Part shown: piece after piece, positions 16,492 to 26,242 of the stretch
Position numbering within the stretch: position 1 is the stretch's first letter
How the letters are laid out: the number at the start of each line of letters is the position of its first letter
Assembly (NCBI RefSeq): GCF_004364245.1
Contig: NZ_SOAV01000004.1
Coordinates: 62,001 to 126,000 of the forward strand
Source: Streptomyces sp. BK208
GTDB lineage: Bacteria; Actinomycetota; Actinomycetes; Streptomycetales; Streptomycetaceae
DNA length: 64,000 nt
Direction: 5' to 3'
The notes under the pieces: model-generated
What the model saw: the letters and a program-made list of their open reading frames with translations, nothing else
What the model was told of the DNA's origin: nothing
Databases searched by the model: none
Made by a program: the position numbers and the translations under genes

Positions 16492-17451
16492 TCACCTGTT
16501 GCGGAGCCACTCCTCGTACCAGGTGACGGTCGTGTCCACGGTGTCCGCGAGCGCGGTCGGAGCCACCCCGAAGGACCGCTCGAACGCACCGGAGTCCATG
16601 ATCTGCGGCTCCGTGTGCTGGTAGAACATCTCCTCGTACTCGGCCATCATCCGGTCGTCGAAGGGCCCGTAGGGCCGGGGCCGTTCGAGCACCACGACGT
16701 TCAGCGGGCGGCCGACGCGCCGCGCGACCATCGCGTGGATCTCGCGCGTACTGACGGCCGGTGCGGTCGGCAGATGCCAGACCCGCCCGTCGCCCTCGGG
16801 GTGTTCCCCGAGCGTGGCGAGGCCGGCCGCCACGTCGCCTATGCCGGTGTAGCTGTGCGGCAGATCGATGTCGCCCAGGGCGACGACCTCCCCGCCGGTG
16901 AGCGCGCCGGGGAAGACGGCCGCGCCCAGTGACGAGCTGAGGACCCCGGGACCGACGAAGTCGGCGCTGCGGCCGAGGGCCACCCGGGCCCGGCCGGACC
17001 GGTGCGCCTCGAGGTACCGCTCGTCCAGCTCGGCGCGCATCCGCCCCTTCCGGCTGGTCGCCTTCCAGGGGCTCTCCTCGGTCATCACCACTCCCCCGGT
17101 CTCGCCGTACGGGTAGAGGGTGTCGAGTACGACCAGGCGGGCGCCGCTCGCCGCGACGGCGGCCAGGACGGCTTCCTGGATCCGGGGCATCACCTCGACC
17201 TGGAGGTGATAGGCGACGTTGACGCAGTGGTGCACGACGTCGGCGTCACCCAGGGCGGCGCGGGCCCCGTCGGCCGTGCTCACGTCGGCGGCGAACCGCT
17301 CGACACCCTCGATCTCGGGACCTGCCGCCCTGCGGTCCACCAGCCGGACCGGATGCCCTCTGCGCACCAGCTCACGGGCGAGCGCCGTGCCGGCCGGGCC
17401 GGATCCCAGGACGGTGTGCGGGGCCCGCGGCTGCGGGGTTGCGGTGGTCAT
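16492..17451 (-). CDS. NAD-dependent epimerase/dehydratase-like protein
   Basis: A 319-residue extended SDR-like protein. It begins with a Rossmann motif of altered form (HTVLGSGPAGTALARELVRR, GxGPAG rather than GxxGxxG). It also has ADVVHHCVNVAYHLQ, a short active-site region VLDTLYPYGE, and a C-terminal substrate domain (MFYQHTEPQIMDSGAFERSF). The GSGPAG motif and lack of a clear YxxxK suggest NAD(P) binding with uncertain catalysis. ATG 17451 has AGGAG four bases upstream. The upstream gap has an AT-rich near-palindrome (GGTTATATACC, about 17502-17512), a possible operator. Confidence 0.8.
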   Translation of the reverse strand: MTTATPQPRAPHTVLGSGPAGTALARELVRRGHPVRLVDRRAAGPEIEGVERFAADVSTADGARAALGDADVVHHCVNVAYHLQVEVMPRIQEAVLAAVAASGARLVVLDTLYPYGETGGVVMTEESPWKATSRKGRMRAELDERYLEAHRSGRARVALGRSADFVGPGVLSSSLGAAVFPGALTGGEVVALGDIDLPHSYTGIGDVAAGLATLGEHPEGDGRVWHLPTAPAVSTREIHAMVARRVGRPLNVVVLERPRPYGPFDDRMMAEYEEMFYQHTEPQIMDSGAFERSFGVAPTALADTVDTTVTWYEEWLRNR

Positions 17452-17602
17452 GGCACTCCTGTCGTTCGGCACGTCTCGCACGCGCTATAGCTTTTCCACT
17501 TGGTTATATACCTTAACGTGCGCGATGCGTTCCGACAACGGTGCCGGGTGAGGGGCCCTAGGCTGGGCGGGAAGGATCAAGCCACCAGGAGGGCGGTACG
17601 CC

Positions 17603-18088
17603 ATGGCCGTGAAGGACGCCGAACTGCGCCATCTGCGCCGTTGTGTGGAACTGGCGGCCGAGGCGCTGGAGGCGGGCGACGAGCCGTTCGGGTCGGTACT
17701 GGTGGGCGGGGACGGCGCAGTGCTGGCCGAGGACCGCAACCGGGTCGCCTCGGGCGACCGGACCCGTCACCCGGAGTTCGAGCTCGCCCGCTGGTCCGCC
17801 GCCCACCTGACCCCGGGGGAACGGGCGGCGGCCACGGTGTACACGTCCGGCGAACACTGTCCGATGTGCGCCGCCGCCCACGCGTGGGTGGGGCTGGGGC
17901 GCATCGTCTACGTCGCCTCGTCGGAGCAACTGGGCGCCTGGCTGGCGGAGTGGGGCGTACCGGCGGCACCGGTACGGGCGCTCCCGGTCCGTGAGGTGGC
18001 GCCCGGCGTGACCGTGGAGGGCCCGGTGCCGGGGCTCTCCGAGGAGATCCACGCATTGCACCGGCGCTTCAACGGGGGACGCGGCTGA
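17603..18088 (+). CDS. Nucleoside/nucleobase deaminase (CDA fold)
   Basis: A 161-residue zinc deaminase of the cytosine/guanine deaminase group. The zinc-binding and catalytic motifs are TRHPEFELAR (HPE, with the proton-shuttle Glu) near residue 55 and TSGEHCPMCAAAHAW (PCxxC-type) near residue 83. It lacks features of tRNA-specific TadA and is closer to guanine or cytosine deaminases and to uncharacterised homologues. ATG 17603 has a perfect AGGAGG ten bases upstream. It is convergent with chpB across a terminator. Confidence 0.88.
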   Translation: MAVKDAELRHLRRCVELAAEALEAGDEPFGSVLVGGDGAVLAEDRNRVASGDRTRHPEFELARWSAAHLTPGERAAATVYTSGEHCPMCAAAHAWVGLGRIVYVASSEQLGAWLAEWGVPAAPVRALPVREVAPGVTVEGPVPGLSEEIHALHRRFNGGRG

Positions 18089-18091
18089 GCG

Positions 18092-18120
18092 GGGGCGCCC
18101 GCCTCGACGGCGGGCGCCCC
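18092..18120. terminator. Bidirectional terminator between deaminase and chpB
   Basis: GGGGCGCCCGCC (18092-18103) pairs perfectly with 18109-18120 around a 5-base loop, immediately after the deaminase stop and 12 bases from the chpB stop. Confidence 0.85.
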
Positions 18121-18131
18121 GGAGAGCACGG

Positions 18132-18842
18132 TCAGCCCTCGGCACCCGGCCGGAAGCGCCGGCGGAGGGCGGCCCCGCCGAGCACGAGCGCGGCCGAGCC
18201 GGCGAGGGCGGGCAGGGTCCCGTCGGCCCCGGTGTGGGCGAGGGAGACCTGCTCCCTCGGCGGCGCGGCGTGCGGGGACGGCGCGGGTGCGGTGCGCTCC
18301 TCCTCTGGGGCGGACGGCTCCGGCTCCGGCTCCGCCGGGGGCCGTTCGGGCCGCGGGTGGCCGCCGGGGCCGTTCGTCGACTCGTTGCCGACGGCCGGGT
18401 TGCCGATGCCGACCACGTTGACGCTGTTGCCGGTGACGTTCACCGGAAGGTCCACCGGCAGCTGCACACCGTTGCCCGAGAGCACGCCCGGCGAGTCGTT
18501 TCCGCCGCCCTCGGCGACCGCACCGCCGGACGCCTTCCCTGAGGCGCCCGCCCCCTGGTGCGAAGCCCCCGGGTGCGACGCCTCCGCCCGGCCGGTGTTG
18601 GCGCAGCGGTTGCCCGCGGCCGGGTTGAGGAGACCCACCACGTTCACGGTGTTGCCGCACACGTTGACCGGCACGTCCACCGGGAGCTGGACGGTGTTGC
18701 CGGAGATCAGCCCGGGTGATCCGGCCGCGGCCCCGTCGGCGCCCGCGCCGTCGGACGCGAACGCCGCGTACGCGGGCATCGTCACGGCCAGCGCGCCCGA
18801 TGCGGCGACGGCGAGCACACCATTTCGGGTAACCCTTCTCAT
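18132..18842 (-). CDS. chpB: Long chaplin with sortase signal (ChpB-like)
   Basis: A 236-residue cell-wall-anchored chaplin. Chaplins assemble into the hydrophobic layer of aerial hyphae and spores. Residues 1-27 are a signal peptide, chaplin domain 1 spans 42-82 (Cys62 and Cys80) and domain 2 spans 117-157. A Pro/Glu-rich stalk follows, then LAHTG at 201-205, a hydrophobic helix and RRRF, which is a class E sortase signal. Domain 2 has Thr137 and Ser155 where the cysteines would be, so it cannot form the usual disulfide. ATG 18842 is preceded by AAGGCAGGGAA. By synteny this fits ChpB of S. coelicolor. Confidence 0.93.
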   Translation of the reverse strand: MRRVTRNGVLAVAASGALAVTMPAYAAFASDGAGADGAAAGSPGLISGNTVQLPVDVPVNVCGNTVNVVGLLNPAAGNRCANTGRAEASHPGASHQGAGASGKASGGAVAEGGGNDSPGVLSGNGVQLPVDLPVNVTGNSVNVVGIGNPAVGNESTNGPGGHPRPERPPAEPEPEPSAPEEERTAPAPSPHAAPPREQVSLAHTGADGTLPALAGSAALVLGGAALRRRFRPGAEG

Positions 18843-18892
18843 GAGGTTCCCTGCCTTCCAGACATGGTCGCGGGCGCTCGCCCGCACCGGTT

Positions 18893-18920
18893 AAACCGTG
18901 TGCGCACCATCCGAGTTATG
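18893..18920 (-). promoter_or_regulatory. Candidate BldN-type promoter of the chaplin gene
   Basis: On the minus strand CATAAC (18920-18915) and CGGTTT (18898-18893) are 16 bases apart. The recalled sigma-BldN consensus is CGTAAC-N16-CGTTGA, and chaplin genes are known BldN targets. The -10 match is only three of six. Confidence 0.4.
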
Positions 18921-19075
18921 GCTTATCGGTCTTTCACCCCATCGAGTGGGCGGTTCATCGAACAAGCGGTGCGCCGCTCGCCGCGACGCCGCCCGGAGGC
19001 GGCGGCCGTGAAGCCCCCTTAAAGTGAGCGAGGGCGCCGACCACCGGTCCGCGACGGGGCGTCCTGGAGGCATCG

Positions 19076-20743
19076 ATGCAGGCCAAGCCCATGCTGGAGA
19101 CTCGGCCCCCGGTTCGGCGCCGCGCGGCCACCGCAGTGCTCGGTCTGGCCCTGCTGGGTGCGGGCCTGCCCGCCGTGAACGCCACGGCCACCGGGAGCGC
19201 CGACAGCGCCGCGGCCACGGCGGCCGGGCTCGCCGCCCGGCCCGGCCTGTCCCGGTTCTACGACCAGAAGGTCACGTGGTCGGCGTGCCGGGGCACGGAG
19301 ATGCCCAGGGACCTGCAGTGCGGCAAGGTCACCGTCCCCGTCGACTACGCGCGGCCCGGGGGAAGAACCCTCGACGTGGCTCTCGCCCGGTACCGGGCGA
19401 CCGGCCGCTCGCGCGGCTCGGTCCTGTTGAACTTCGGCGGTCCCGGTGGTTCCGGTGTCGACGAACTCGCCGTGAGCGGCAAGGAGTTCATGCACCTCAC
19501 CAACGGCTACGACGTCGTGACCTTCGATCCCCGCGGCGTCGGCCGGTCCTCCCCGGTCTCCTGCGGACCGGCCACCCTGAAGATCATGGAGGCGACGGGC
19601 GGGGACGAGGGAGCGGCCGACCCGCGGAAGGTGCTGGCGCGGCTGCGGGACGCGGCGGCCGAGTGCGCCGAGTACTCCGGCCCCGTGCTGCCCCACATAG
19701 GCACGGTGGACGCCGCGCGCGACATGGACGTGATGCGCCGGGCGCTCGGCGACGACCGGCTCAACTACCTGGGTTTCTCCTACGGGACCCGGCTGGGCGC
19801 GGTGTACGCGGCGCAGTTCCCCGACAAGGTCGGCCGGATGGTGCTGGACGGCGTGGACACCCTGACGGAACCGCTGGCCGAGCAGGGGCTGGCCGGGGCG
19901 CGCGGACAGCAGACCGCGCTGGAGAACTTCCTCGACTGGTGCGTGGAGGACGTCGCCTGCCCGTTCGGCCAGGACGCCCGCGCCGCCCGGGACCAGGTCG
20001 TACGGCTCGTCGCCTCCCTCGACTCCGACCCGGTGCCGTCGGCCTTCGGCGAACCCTTCACCGGGCAGGACATGGTCGGTGCGATCGGTCAGGCGCTGTA
20101 CAGCCGGGATCTGTGGCCCTCCCTGGAGCGGGCGCTGGCGCAGTTGCTCGGGGACGGTGACACCCGCGGCCTGGAGGGCTTCTCCTCCGGCGGCGTCACC
20201 TTCCCGGTCCGCGCCCCCGGCCGCACCTCCCCGCGCGAGGACGGGGGCGGCGCCGGACTGACCGACGAGGAGGACGTCCCCATGGACAACCTCCCGGCCG
20301 CCCTGATGGCGATCAACTGCGCGGACGACCCCGACCGGCCCACCGCCGACCGGGTCACCGCGTCCCTCGGCCGGCTGCGCGCACGCTACGAGGAGGCCTC
20401 GCCCGTCTTCGGCCGGTACCGGCTCACCCAGGTGCTGATGTGCTACGGCCGGCCCAAGGGCACGGACTACATCCGGGACGACGTGAAGAACCTCGACACG
20501 GCCAGGATGCTGCTGGTCGGCACCCGCGGCGATCCGGCCACCCCGTACCGCTGGACGACGGAGACGGCCGACCGGCTCGGCCCCTCCGCCGTGGTCCTGG
20601 ACAACCGGGGCGAGGGACACACCGGCTACGCGTCCTCCGGGTGCGTGCACCGCAAGGTCGACGACTTCCTCCTCTACGGCTCCCTGCCGCCCGACGGCAG
20701 CTCGTGCGGCTCGGGGTCCGCCGGCGAGGACGGCTCCGACTGA
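19076..20743 (+). CDS. Secreted alpha/beta-hydrolase, tripeptidyl aminopeptidase type
   Basis: A 555-residue extracellular peptidase-like protein of the SlpD/TAP group. A signal peptide (RRRAATAVLGLALLGAGLPA) precedes the alpha/beta-hydrolase domain: the oxyanion segment LLNFGGPGGSGVDEL, VVTFDPRGVGRSSPV, the nucleophile elbow YLGFSYGTRLGA, the Asp in VGTRGDPATPY and the His in RGEGHTGYA. The C-terminal TAP-like domain begins near residue 430. Such enzymes trim N-terminal tripeptides from secreted proteins. ATG 19076 has GGAGG eight bases upstream. The gene is divergent from chpB. Confidence 0.92.
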   Translation: MQAKPMLETRPPVRRRAATAVLGLALLGAGLPAVNATATGSADSAAATAAGLAARPGLSRFYDQKVTWSACRGTEMPRDLQCGKVTVPVDYARPGGRTLDVALARYRATGRSRGSVLLNFGGPGGSGVDELAVSGKEFMHLTNGYDVVTFDPRGVGRSSPVSCGPATLKIMEATGGDEGAADPRKVLARLRDAAAECAEYSGPVLPHIGTVDAARDMDVMRRALGDDRLNYLGFSYGTRLGAVYAAQFPDKVGRMVLDGVDTLTEPLAEQGLAGARGQQTALENFLDWCVEDVACPFGQDARAARDQVVRLVASLDSDPVPSAFGEPFTGQDMVGAIGQALYSRDLWPSLERALAQLLGDGDTRGLEGFSSGGVTFPVRAPGRTSPREDGGGAGLTDEEDVPMDNLPAALMAINCADDPDRPTADRVTASLGRLRARYEEASPVFGRYRLTQVLMCYGRPKGTDYIRDDVKNLDTARMLLVGTRGDPATPYRWTTETADRLGPSAVVLDNRGEGHTGYASSGCVHRKVDDFLLYGSLPPDGSSCGSGSAGEDGSD

Positions 20744-20795
20744 ACGGACGGCCGTTCCGAATGCCCGATATGCCCATCGGCCCTATCGTGCTGTC

Positions 20796-21890
20796 ATGGA
20801 GCACGATCTGAGTCCCGCCACCCTCGCCGAGCTGCGGCGCCCACGCCCCTACCCGGCCGTGTCCGTACTGACGCCGACGCACCGCCGCGAGCCGGACAAC
20901 GCCCAGGACCGCGTCCGGTTGCGCAACGCCGTGGCCACGGCCAAGAAGCGGCTGGAGGAGGACCCCGCGGTCAGCCGCGACCGGCGCGCGGCGGTGTCCG
21001 ACGAGCTGGACCGGGCCCTGGCCGAGATCGACCTGACCCACGCCGAGGACGGCCTGGCGATCTTCGCGGCTCCCGGTGAGCACCAGGTCTGGACGCTCAG
21101 CCGCTCCGTGCCCGAGCGCGTGGTCCTCTCGGACACCTTCCTGACCCGCAACCTCGTCGCCGCACAGGCCGCCGAGCGGCCGTTCTGGGTCCTGTCGGTC
21201 GCCGCCGACCGCGTCAAGCTGTGGAACGGCGGCGGGGGCCGGGTCGTCGAGGAACACCTCGGCGGTTTCCCGCTCGACCGGCCCGAGGAGGACTTCGACC
21301 CCGAACGCCAGGAGCGGATCGGCGACGCGCCGAGCACGTTCCGGGACGAGGGCACCCGCAGGTTCCTGCGGGACGCCGACTCCGCGATGGCGAAGGTGCT
21401 GCGCGCCCATCCCCGGCCGCTGTACGTCACCGGCCCCGAGCCGGCGCTCTCCCTGTTCGACGAGGCGGGCGCGCTCGCCTCGGACGCGGTGCTCGTCCCG
21501 CACGGCGGGCTCGCGCACGGTTCCGCCGAGGCGGTGTGGCAGGCGATCCGGCCGGTGCTGGAGGACGAGGCGCGCGGGTCGGTCGAGGCGGTGGCCAGGG
21601 AACTGGACGCGGCCCGCGGCCGCAAGGACTTCGCGGCCGGGGTCGACGAGTTGTGGGAGAGCGCCCACACGGGCCGCGTACGGCTGCTGGCCGTCGAGGA
21701 GAACTTCAAGGTGACGATGCGCGACGACGGCGAGCACCTGCTCCCGGCGAGCGACGGCGACCTCGACGCCCGCGAGGACATCGTGGACGAGATCGTCGAG
21801 CAGTGTCTGGAGACCGGCGCCGACGTGCGCTTCGTACCGGACGGCGCGCTCGGGGACGTGGAGGGGATCGCGGGCGTCCTGCGGTACTGA
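20796..21890 (+). CDS. baeRF3-domain (archaeo-eukaryotic release factor-like) protein
   Basis: A 364-residue protein of the bacterial release-factor-domain family 3, related by fold to eRF1 and Pelota C-terminal domains. Diagnostic segments are [20 protein letters not shown] at the N terminus, [20 protein letters not shown] in the centre, and [14 protein letters not shown] with GIAGVLRY at the C terminus. A role in ribosome rescue or stress has been suggested for the group but is not proven. ATG 20796 comes 52 bases after the peptidase gene. An oxidoreductase gene follows on the same strand. Confidence 0.85.
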   Translation: MEHDLSPATLAELRRPRPYPAVSVLTPTHRREPDNAQDRVRLRNAVATAKKRLEEDPAVSRDRRAAVSDELDRALAEIDLTHAEDGLAIFAAPGEHQVWTLSRSVPERVVLSDTFLTRNLVAAQAAERPFWVLSVAADRVKLWNGGGGRVVEEHLGGFPLDRPEEDFDPERQERIGDAPSTFRDEGTRRFLRDADSAMAKVLRAHPRPLYVTGPEPALSLFDEAGALASDAVLVPHGGLAHGSAEAVWQAIRPVLEDEARGSVEAVARELDAARGRKDFAAGVDELWESAHTGRVRLLAVEENFKVTMRDDGEHLLPASDGDLDAREDIVDEIVEQCLETGADVRFVPDGALGDVEGIAGVLRY

Positions 21891-22012
21891 GGCGGACCGC
21901 CGCGCCCGCGCCGGCTCTCCGTACCGGTCCCTTGACGGGCGTGAAAGCCTGTTCGTCGTACACGTACCCGCCGTTCGCGGGTGCGCGGCGGACGGCGAAG
22001 GAGCGGGCGCGG

Positions 22013-23032
22013 GTGAGTGAACTTCTGGGTGTGGCGGTCCTGGGCGCGGGGCACATGGGCGCCGATCACGTACGGCGCCTCGACCGGGTGGTGAGCGGCG
22101 CCCGGGTGGCCGCGGTGGCGGACCCCGACTCCGAGCGGGCGAAGGAGGCCGCGGCCGGGATCGGCGGGGTCACCGTGCACACGGACGCCGAGGCCGCGCT
22201 CGACGCGCCGGGCGTGGAGGCCGTCCTGATCGCCTCGCCCGGCGAGGCGCACGAGGAGGCACTGCTGGCCGCCTTCGCCCGCGGGCTCCCGGTCCTGTGC
22301 GAGAAGCCCATGGTGCCGGACTCCGCGGGCGCGTTGCGCGTGGTGGAGGCGGAGGCGCGCCTGGGCAGGCGGCTGGCGCAGATCGGGTTCATGCGACGCT
22401 ACGACGCCGAGTACCGGCAGTTGAAGTCGCTCCTGGACGGCGGACGCCTCGGCCGGCCCCTGATGCTGCACTGCGTGCACCGCAACGTCTCCTCGCCGCC
22501 GCACTTCACCTCGGCGATGCTGGTCAACAGCTCCGTCTCGCACGAGATCGACGCGGCCCGCTGGCTGCTCGGCCAGGAGCTGACCGCGGTGACCGTGCTG
22601 CGTCCGCGCCCGTCGGCGGGTGCGCCCGAGGGGCTGCTCGACCCGCAGCTGGTGCTCTTCGAGACCGAGGGCGGCGCCGTGGTGGACGTGGAGATCTTCG
22701 TCAACTGCGGCTTCGGCTACGAGGTGCGGTGCGAGGCCGTCTGCGAGGCGGGCAGCGCCCGGATCGGCCAGGCGCACACCATGCTGGTGACGGCGGCGGG
22801 CGGCGCGCGGGAGGAGGTGCCGCAGGACTACCTCGTACGGTTCGCGGACGCGTACGACCGCCAGGTGCAGAGCTGGGTGGACGCCACCCGGCGGGGACAG
22901 GTCACCGGGCCCGGCACCTGGGACGGGTACGCGGCCGCCGCGGTCGCCGAGGCCGGGGTGCGGGCGCTGGAGACGGGCACGCGCACGCCCGTCGAACTGG
23001 CGCCCCGGCCGGTCCCGCACGGCCCGGCATAG
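22013..23032 (+). CDS. Gfo/Idh/MocA-family oxidoreductase
   Basis: A 339-residue NAD(P)-dependent sugar or polyol dehydrogenase-like enzyme. The Rossmann motif [15 protein letters not shown] starts near residue 6, the EKP motif is in [11 protein letters not shown] near residue 95, and the C-terminal substrate domain holds [15 protein letters not shown], where the His of the active site sits. It most resembles proteins annotated as inositol 2-dehydrogenase. GTG 22013 has GAAGGAG nine bases upstream. There is no inositol catabolic cluster nearby, so the substrate is open. Confidence 0.88.
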   Translation: MSELLGVAVLGAGHMGADHVRRLDRVVSGARVAAVADPDSERAKEAAAGIGGVTVHTDAEAALDAPGVEAVLIASPGEAHEEALLAAFARGLPVLCEKPMVPDSAGALRVVEAEARLGRRLAQIGFMRRYDAEYRQLKSLLDGGRLGRPLMLHCVHRNVSSPPHFTSAMLVNSSVSHEIDAARWLLGQELTAVTVLRPRPSAGAPEGLLDPQLVLFETEGGAVVDVEIFVNCGFGYEVRCEAVCEAGSARIGQAHTMLVTAAGGAREEVPQDYLVRFADAYDRQVQSWVDATRRGQVTGPGTWDGYAAAAVAEAGVRALETGTRTPVELAPRPVPHGPA

Positions 23033-23305
23033 AACAGGGGTCCGACGAACACCCGAGCGACGACACCCTGGCACTCCGGTACCCGTCAAGTCCCGTAGGA
23101 AGCCTACGACTTGCCCCGAGCGCCGGATGGGTGGGACGCGTACCCGACTCGCACCGGGAAGACTATGGCATATGCCAAAAGCACCACCGTATCGTGTGTC
23201 GCCGAATCCCTTACGAGCCATGGCGGCCTGTGCAACAGTCGTAACGGTCCTTCCCGCCCGTCCCGGATCCACCTCGGTCGTACCGTCAGCACATCGGAGT
23301 GCGTC

Positions 23306-24640
23306 ATGTCGTCCCATCTCTCCGCGGACCACCCGGCCGCCCAGCCCCCGGGGAACGGCTCGGTCGAGGCACTCATTTCGCAGACGCGGCGGCTGCGGGG
23401 CGACGTGGACGCGGTGCGGCGGGGCAGCCGGGACGACGCGGCGGACCCCCGGGGACGCTGGCAGCGCGCCCTGTACGACCTGGCGTTGCACCAACTCACC
23501 GATCTCGACGCGCACCTGGCGCAGCTGCGGGACGGTCCGGCGCCCTCCCCACGCCCCGGTTCGCTGCTCAGCCGGGTCGGCAGCGCGGAGTGGAACCTGC
23601 TGACGGACGAGGCCGAGTGGTCCGGGGAGCTCTTCCCCATCCTGGGCCGCGACCCCGCGTCCGCCCCGCTGAGCCTCGACGAACTGCCCTCCCTGGTCCT
23701 CACCGAGGACCGCCCGAAGCTGACCGCGATGGTCACGGACTGTCTGGTCGACGCCCGGCCCATCGACGGCGAGTTCCGCGTCGTCCACCCCGACGGGGCC
23801 GTGCGCACCGTGCACATGATGGGCGAGCCCGTGCTCGACGCCGACGGCAGCACCGCCTCGATGTGGGCGGTGCTGCGGGACGTCAGTGAACTGCGGCGCA
23901 GCCAGCGGGTGGTGAGCGAGACCCGTGACGGGGTCCGGCACCCTCCGCCGCCGCCCTGGCACGCCCTTCTGCGCTTCCCGGACGAGGGCCGGCCCGGCCT
24001 GGACCTGGCCGCCGCGCACCTGTCGCCGACGCCCGCGACGGCCCTGCGGTCGCGGTACGGCGGCTGGTACGACGCGTGCCCGCTCGCCGACGGCGACGAA
24101 ACCCTCCTCACCGTCGGCGACTTGGAGGCACCGGGTACCGAGGCGCACGGCCCGGCGGTGCTCATCGGCGCCCTGCGCGGTCTGGCGCTGGCCGGCGGCC
24201 CGCCCGCACGGCTCCGCGACCGGCTCGCCCGCTTGACCGGGGCCACCGCCCTGCCACCGGTGCGCGCGGCCCTGTACTGCGGGTACCGGCCGGGCACCCG
24301 CACCCTGAGCTGGGCGCACGCCGCAGGGCCCGCCCCGCTGCTGTTCCGCGGCGGGACGGGGCACGTCCTGTCCGGCCGGGACGGGACGTCCGCACAGGAC
24401 GGGTCATCCGCACAGGACAGACCGTCCGGGCACGCCGAGGCGACCCTCGAAGCTGGCGACCTGCTGCTCCTGCACACCGGGGCGCTCGAACCGGAGGCCG
24501 TGGAGCACCTCCTCGCGCTGGCCCCCGATCTGACCGGGGCGGAATCGGCGCACCATGCCGTGGCGATCGCGACGCGGGAACTCGGCGAGCTGCCGGGGCG
24601 CCGGGACGCCTGCCTGCTGGTGGCCCGGGTCATGCCCTAG
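23306..24640 (+). CDS. PAS plus degenerate SpoIIE/PP2C-type phosphatase
   Basis: A 444-residue regulatory protein. Residues about 90-195 resemble a PAS domain (NLLTDEAEWSGELFPILGRD, then GEFRVVHPDGAVRTVH), and from about 225 there is a SpoIIE-like PP2C domain. Several catalytic motifs are eroded: GGWYD replaces GGDWYD, VGDLEAPG replaces GDVxGHG, and LHTGALEPEA replaces the YTDGLVE motif. It may therefore bind rather than dephosphorylate anti-anti-sigma proteins. A short Ser/Gln/Asp repeat (TSAQDGSSAQDRPSG) lies near residue 362. ATG 23306 has GGAG seven bases upstream. Confidence 0.78.
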   Translation: MSSHLSADHPAAQPPGNGSVEALISQTRRLRGDVDAVRRGSRDDAADPRGRWQRALYDLALHQLTDLDAHLAQLRDGPAPSPRPGSLLSRVGSAEWNLLTDEAEWSGELFPILGRDPASAPLSLDELPSLVLTEDRPKLTAMVTDCLVDARPIDGEFRVVHPDGAVRTVHMMGEPVLDADGSTASMWAVLRDVSELRRSQRVVSETRDGVRHPPPPPWHALLRFPDEGRPGLDLAAAHLSPTPATALRSRYGGWYDACPLADGDETLLTVGDLEAPGTEAHGPAVLIGALRGLALAGGPPARLRDRLARLTGATALPPVRAALYCGYRPGTRTLSWAHAAGPAPLLFRGGTGHVLSGRDGTSAQDGSSAQDRPSGHAEATLEAGDLLLLHTGALEPEAVEHLLALAPDLTGAESAHHAVAIATRELGELPGRRDACLLVARVMP

Positions 24641-24672
24641 CCCCTCGACGGTCCGGCGGAGCGTGTCGCGCC

Positions 24673-26181
24673 CTACACCGGCGCGGTGGTGCCGTCCGGC
24701 CCCTTCCCCCTCGCCGACTTCGCCTTGGGCAGCGCCAGCTTGATCTCCTCGCGCAGTTCCTGGATCTTCGGGTAGCCGGTGTACTCGGCGGTGAGCCGGT
24801 ACATCTGGCGCAGCCGGTCCCAGGTCCGCCGGGAGGAGTTGGACCCCATCGACACCAGGGCCAGCCGCGCGTACCGGTCCGCCTGCTCGGGGTCGTCGGC
24901 GATGAAGCAGGCGGAGGCCATCGACAGGTAGTCGAAGATCTTCGACCGCTGCCGGCCGTCGATCCTCAGGGCCAGGGCCTTGTCCGCGTAGTGCTGCGCG
25001 TGCGCGGCGGCCCCCGGCTCGAACTCGGCGAGCGTCCGGTAGGCCAGGGCCTGCATGCCGTACAGGTCCTCCTCCTTGAACGTCTGCATCCAGTCCGGGG
25101 GCGGTACGTCCGCCTTGTCGGAGACGAAGAGGTCCTCGGCCCGGCCCAGGGTGCGGCGCATCGCCTGGCCCTTGCCCATGGCTGCCTGCGCCCAGGCCTC
25201 GATGGTGTACAGCATGGCCTTGGTGCGCGGCAGTACCTGATCGCCGGAGCCTGACTGGGCGAGCTTCATCAGGTCCAGCGCCTCGTCGGGCTTGCCCAGG
25301 TGCACCATCTGGCGGGCCGCCCGGGAGAGGGCCTCGCCCGCCCGGGGCCGGTCGCCGCCCTCGCGCGCCGCGTGCGCGGCGATGACGAAGTACTTCTGCG
25401 CCGTGGGTTCCAGGCCGACGTCGTGCGACATCCAGCCCGCGAGGACGGCGAGGTTGGCCGCGACGCCCCACAGACGGCGCTGGAGATGGGGTGGGTGGTG
25501 GTAGGCGAGCATGCCGCCCACCTCGTTGAGCTGGCCCACCACGGCCTTGCGCTGGAGTCCGCCGCCGCGGGCGGCGTCCCAGGCGCGGAACACCTCGACC
25601 GAGCGCTCCAGTTCCTCCACTTCCTGCGACCCGATGGGGGCGGCCTCGTACCGGTCGAACCCAGCGGGGTCGGCGTGCAGGGGTGTGCGGAGGTCGGGGG
25701 CGTCGGCCGCCAGGGCCGGATCGGTGTGCAGCCAGTCGTGCATGGCGCTGCTGAGTGCGGAGCCCGTGGCGAGCGCGGCGCCCGCGCCCACCAAGCCGCG
25801 TCGGTTGAGCATGAGGTCCATTCCCGTGAATTCGGTGAGGACCGCCGCAGTCCGCTCGGGCGCCCACGGCACTCCGTCGGGATGCTCCTCGCTCCCGCCG
25901 GGTGGCCGTTTCCCCGCGCGCCCGTGCCGGACCAGACCGAGGTCCTCGATGGTCACGACACGGCCGAGACGCTCGGTGAACAGAACCGCCAGCACCCGCG
26001 GCACCGGATCGCGCGGGATCTCTCCCATGTCGATCCACCGCCGCACCCGCGAGGTGTCGGTCGCCAGCTGGGGGTGGCCCATGGCCGCCGCCTGCCGGTT
26101 GACCAGCCTCGCGAGCTCGCCCTTGGACCAGCCGGCCAGGCCGAACAGGTCCGACAGACGGGTGTTGGGTTCTTTGCTCAC
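24673..26181 (-). CDS. nsdB: NsdB-like TPR regulator of differentiation and antibiotic production
   Basis: A 502-residue protein with an HTH-like N terminus (SDLFGLAGWSKGELARLVN, then TDTSRVRRWIDMGEIPRDPV) and a long helical TPR-like region from about residue 200 to the C terminus (AHAAREGGDRPRAGEALSRA, then DEALDLMKLAQSG). It contains a central RRGLVGAGAALATGSALSSA segment. nsdA and nsdB of S. coelicolor encode such proteins and repress antibiotic production and development. The nsdB name follows from the position between chpB and gcs and is not proven. GTG 26181 starts VSKEPNTR. It is divergent from a TTA-containing phosphotransferase gene. Confidence 0.82.
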   Translation of the reverse strand: MSKEPNTRLSDLFGLAGWSKGELARLVNRQAAAMGHPQLATDTSRVRRWIDMGEIPRDPVPRVLAVLFTERLGRVVTIEDLGLVRHGRAGKRPPGGSEEHPDGVPWAPERTAAVLTEFTGMDLMLNRRGLVGAGAALATGSALSSAMHDWLHTDPALAADAPDLRTPLHADPAGFDRYEAAPIGSQEVEELERSVEVFRAWDAARGGGLQRKAVVGQLNEVGGMLAYHHPPHLQRRLWGVAANLAVLAGWMSHDVGLEPTAQKYFVIAAHAAREGGDRPRAGEALSRAARQMVHLGKPDEALDLMKLAQSGSGDQVLPRTKAMLYTIEAWAQAAMGKGQAMRRTLGRAEDLFVSDKADVPPPDWMQTFKEEDLYGMQALAYRTLAEFEPGAAAHAQHYADKALALRIDGRQRSKIFDYLSMASACFIADDPEQADRYARLALVSMGSNSSRRTWDRLRQMYRLTAEYTGYPKIQELREEIKLALPKAKSARGKGPDGTTAPV

Positions 26182-26242
26182 GTCAAGCCCCCAGGTTCTC
26201 GGCTGAGTTGACAGTAGCCCCGTGCGGGTTGCCGGGCGACTA

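Noticed and set aside
20849..24364. Very long minus-strand open frame opposite the baeRF3, Gfo/Idh/MocA and PP2C genes
   Set aside because: It is antisense to three genes with clear domains. Its translation is Arg/Ala/Pro/Gly-rich low-complexity of the kind produced by GC-rich third positions, with no domain.
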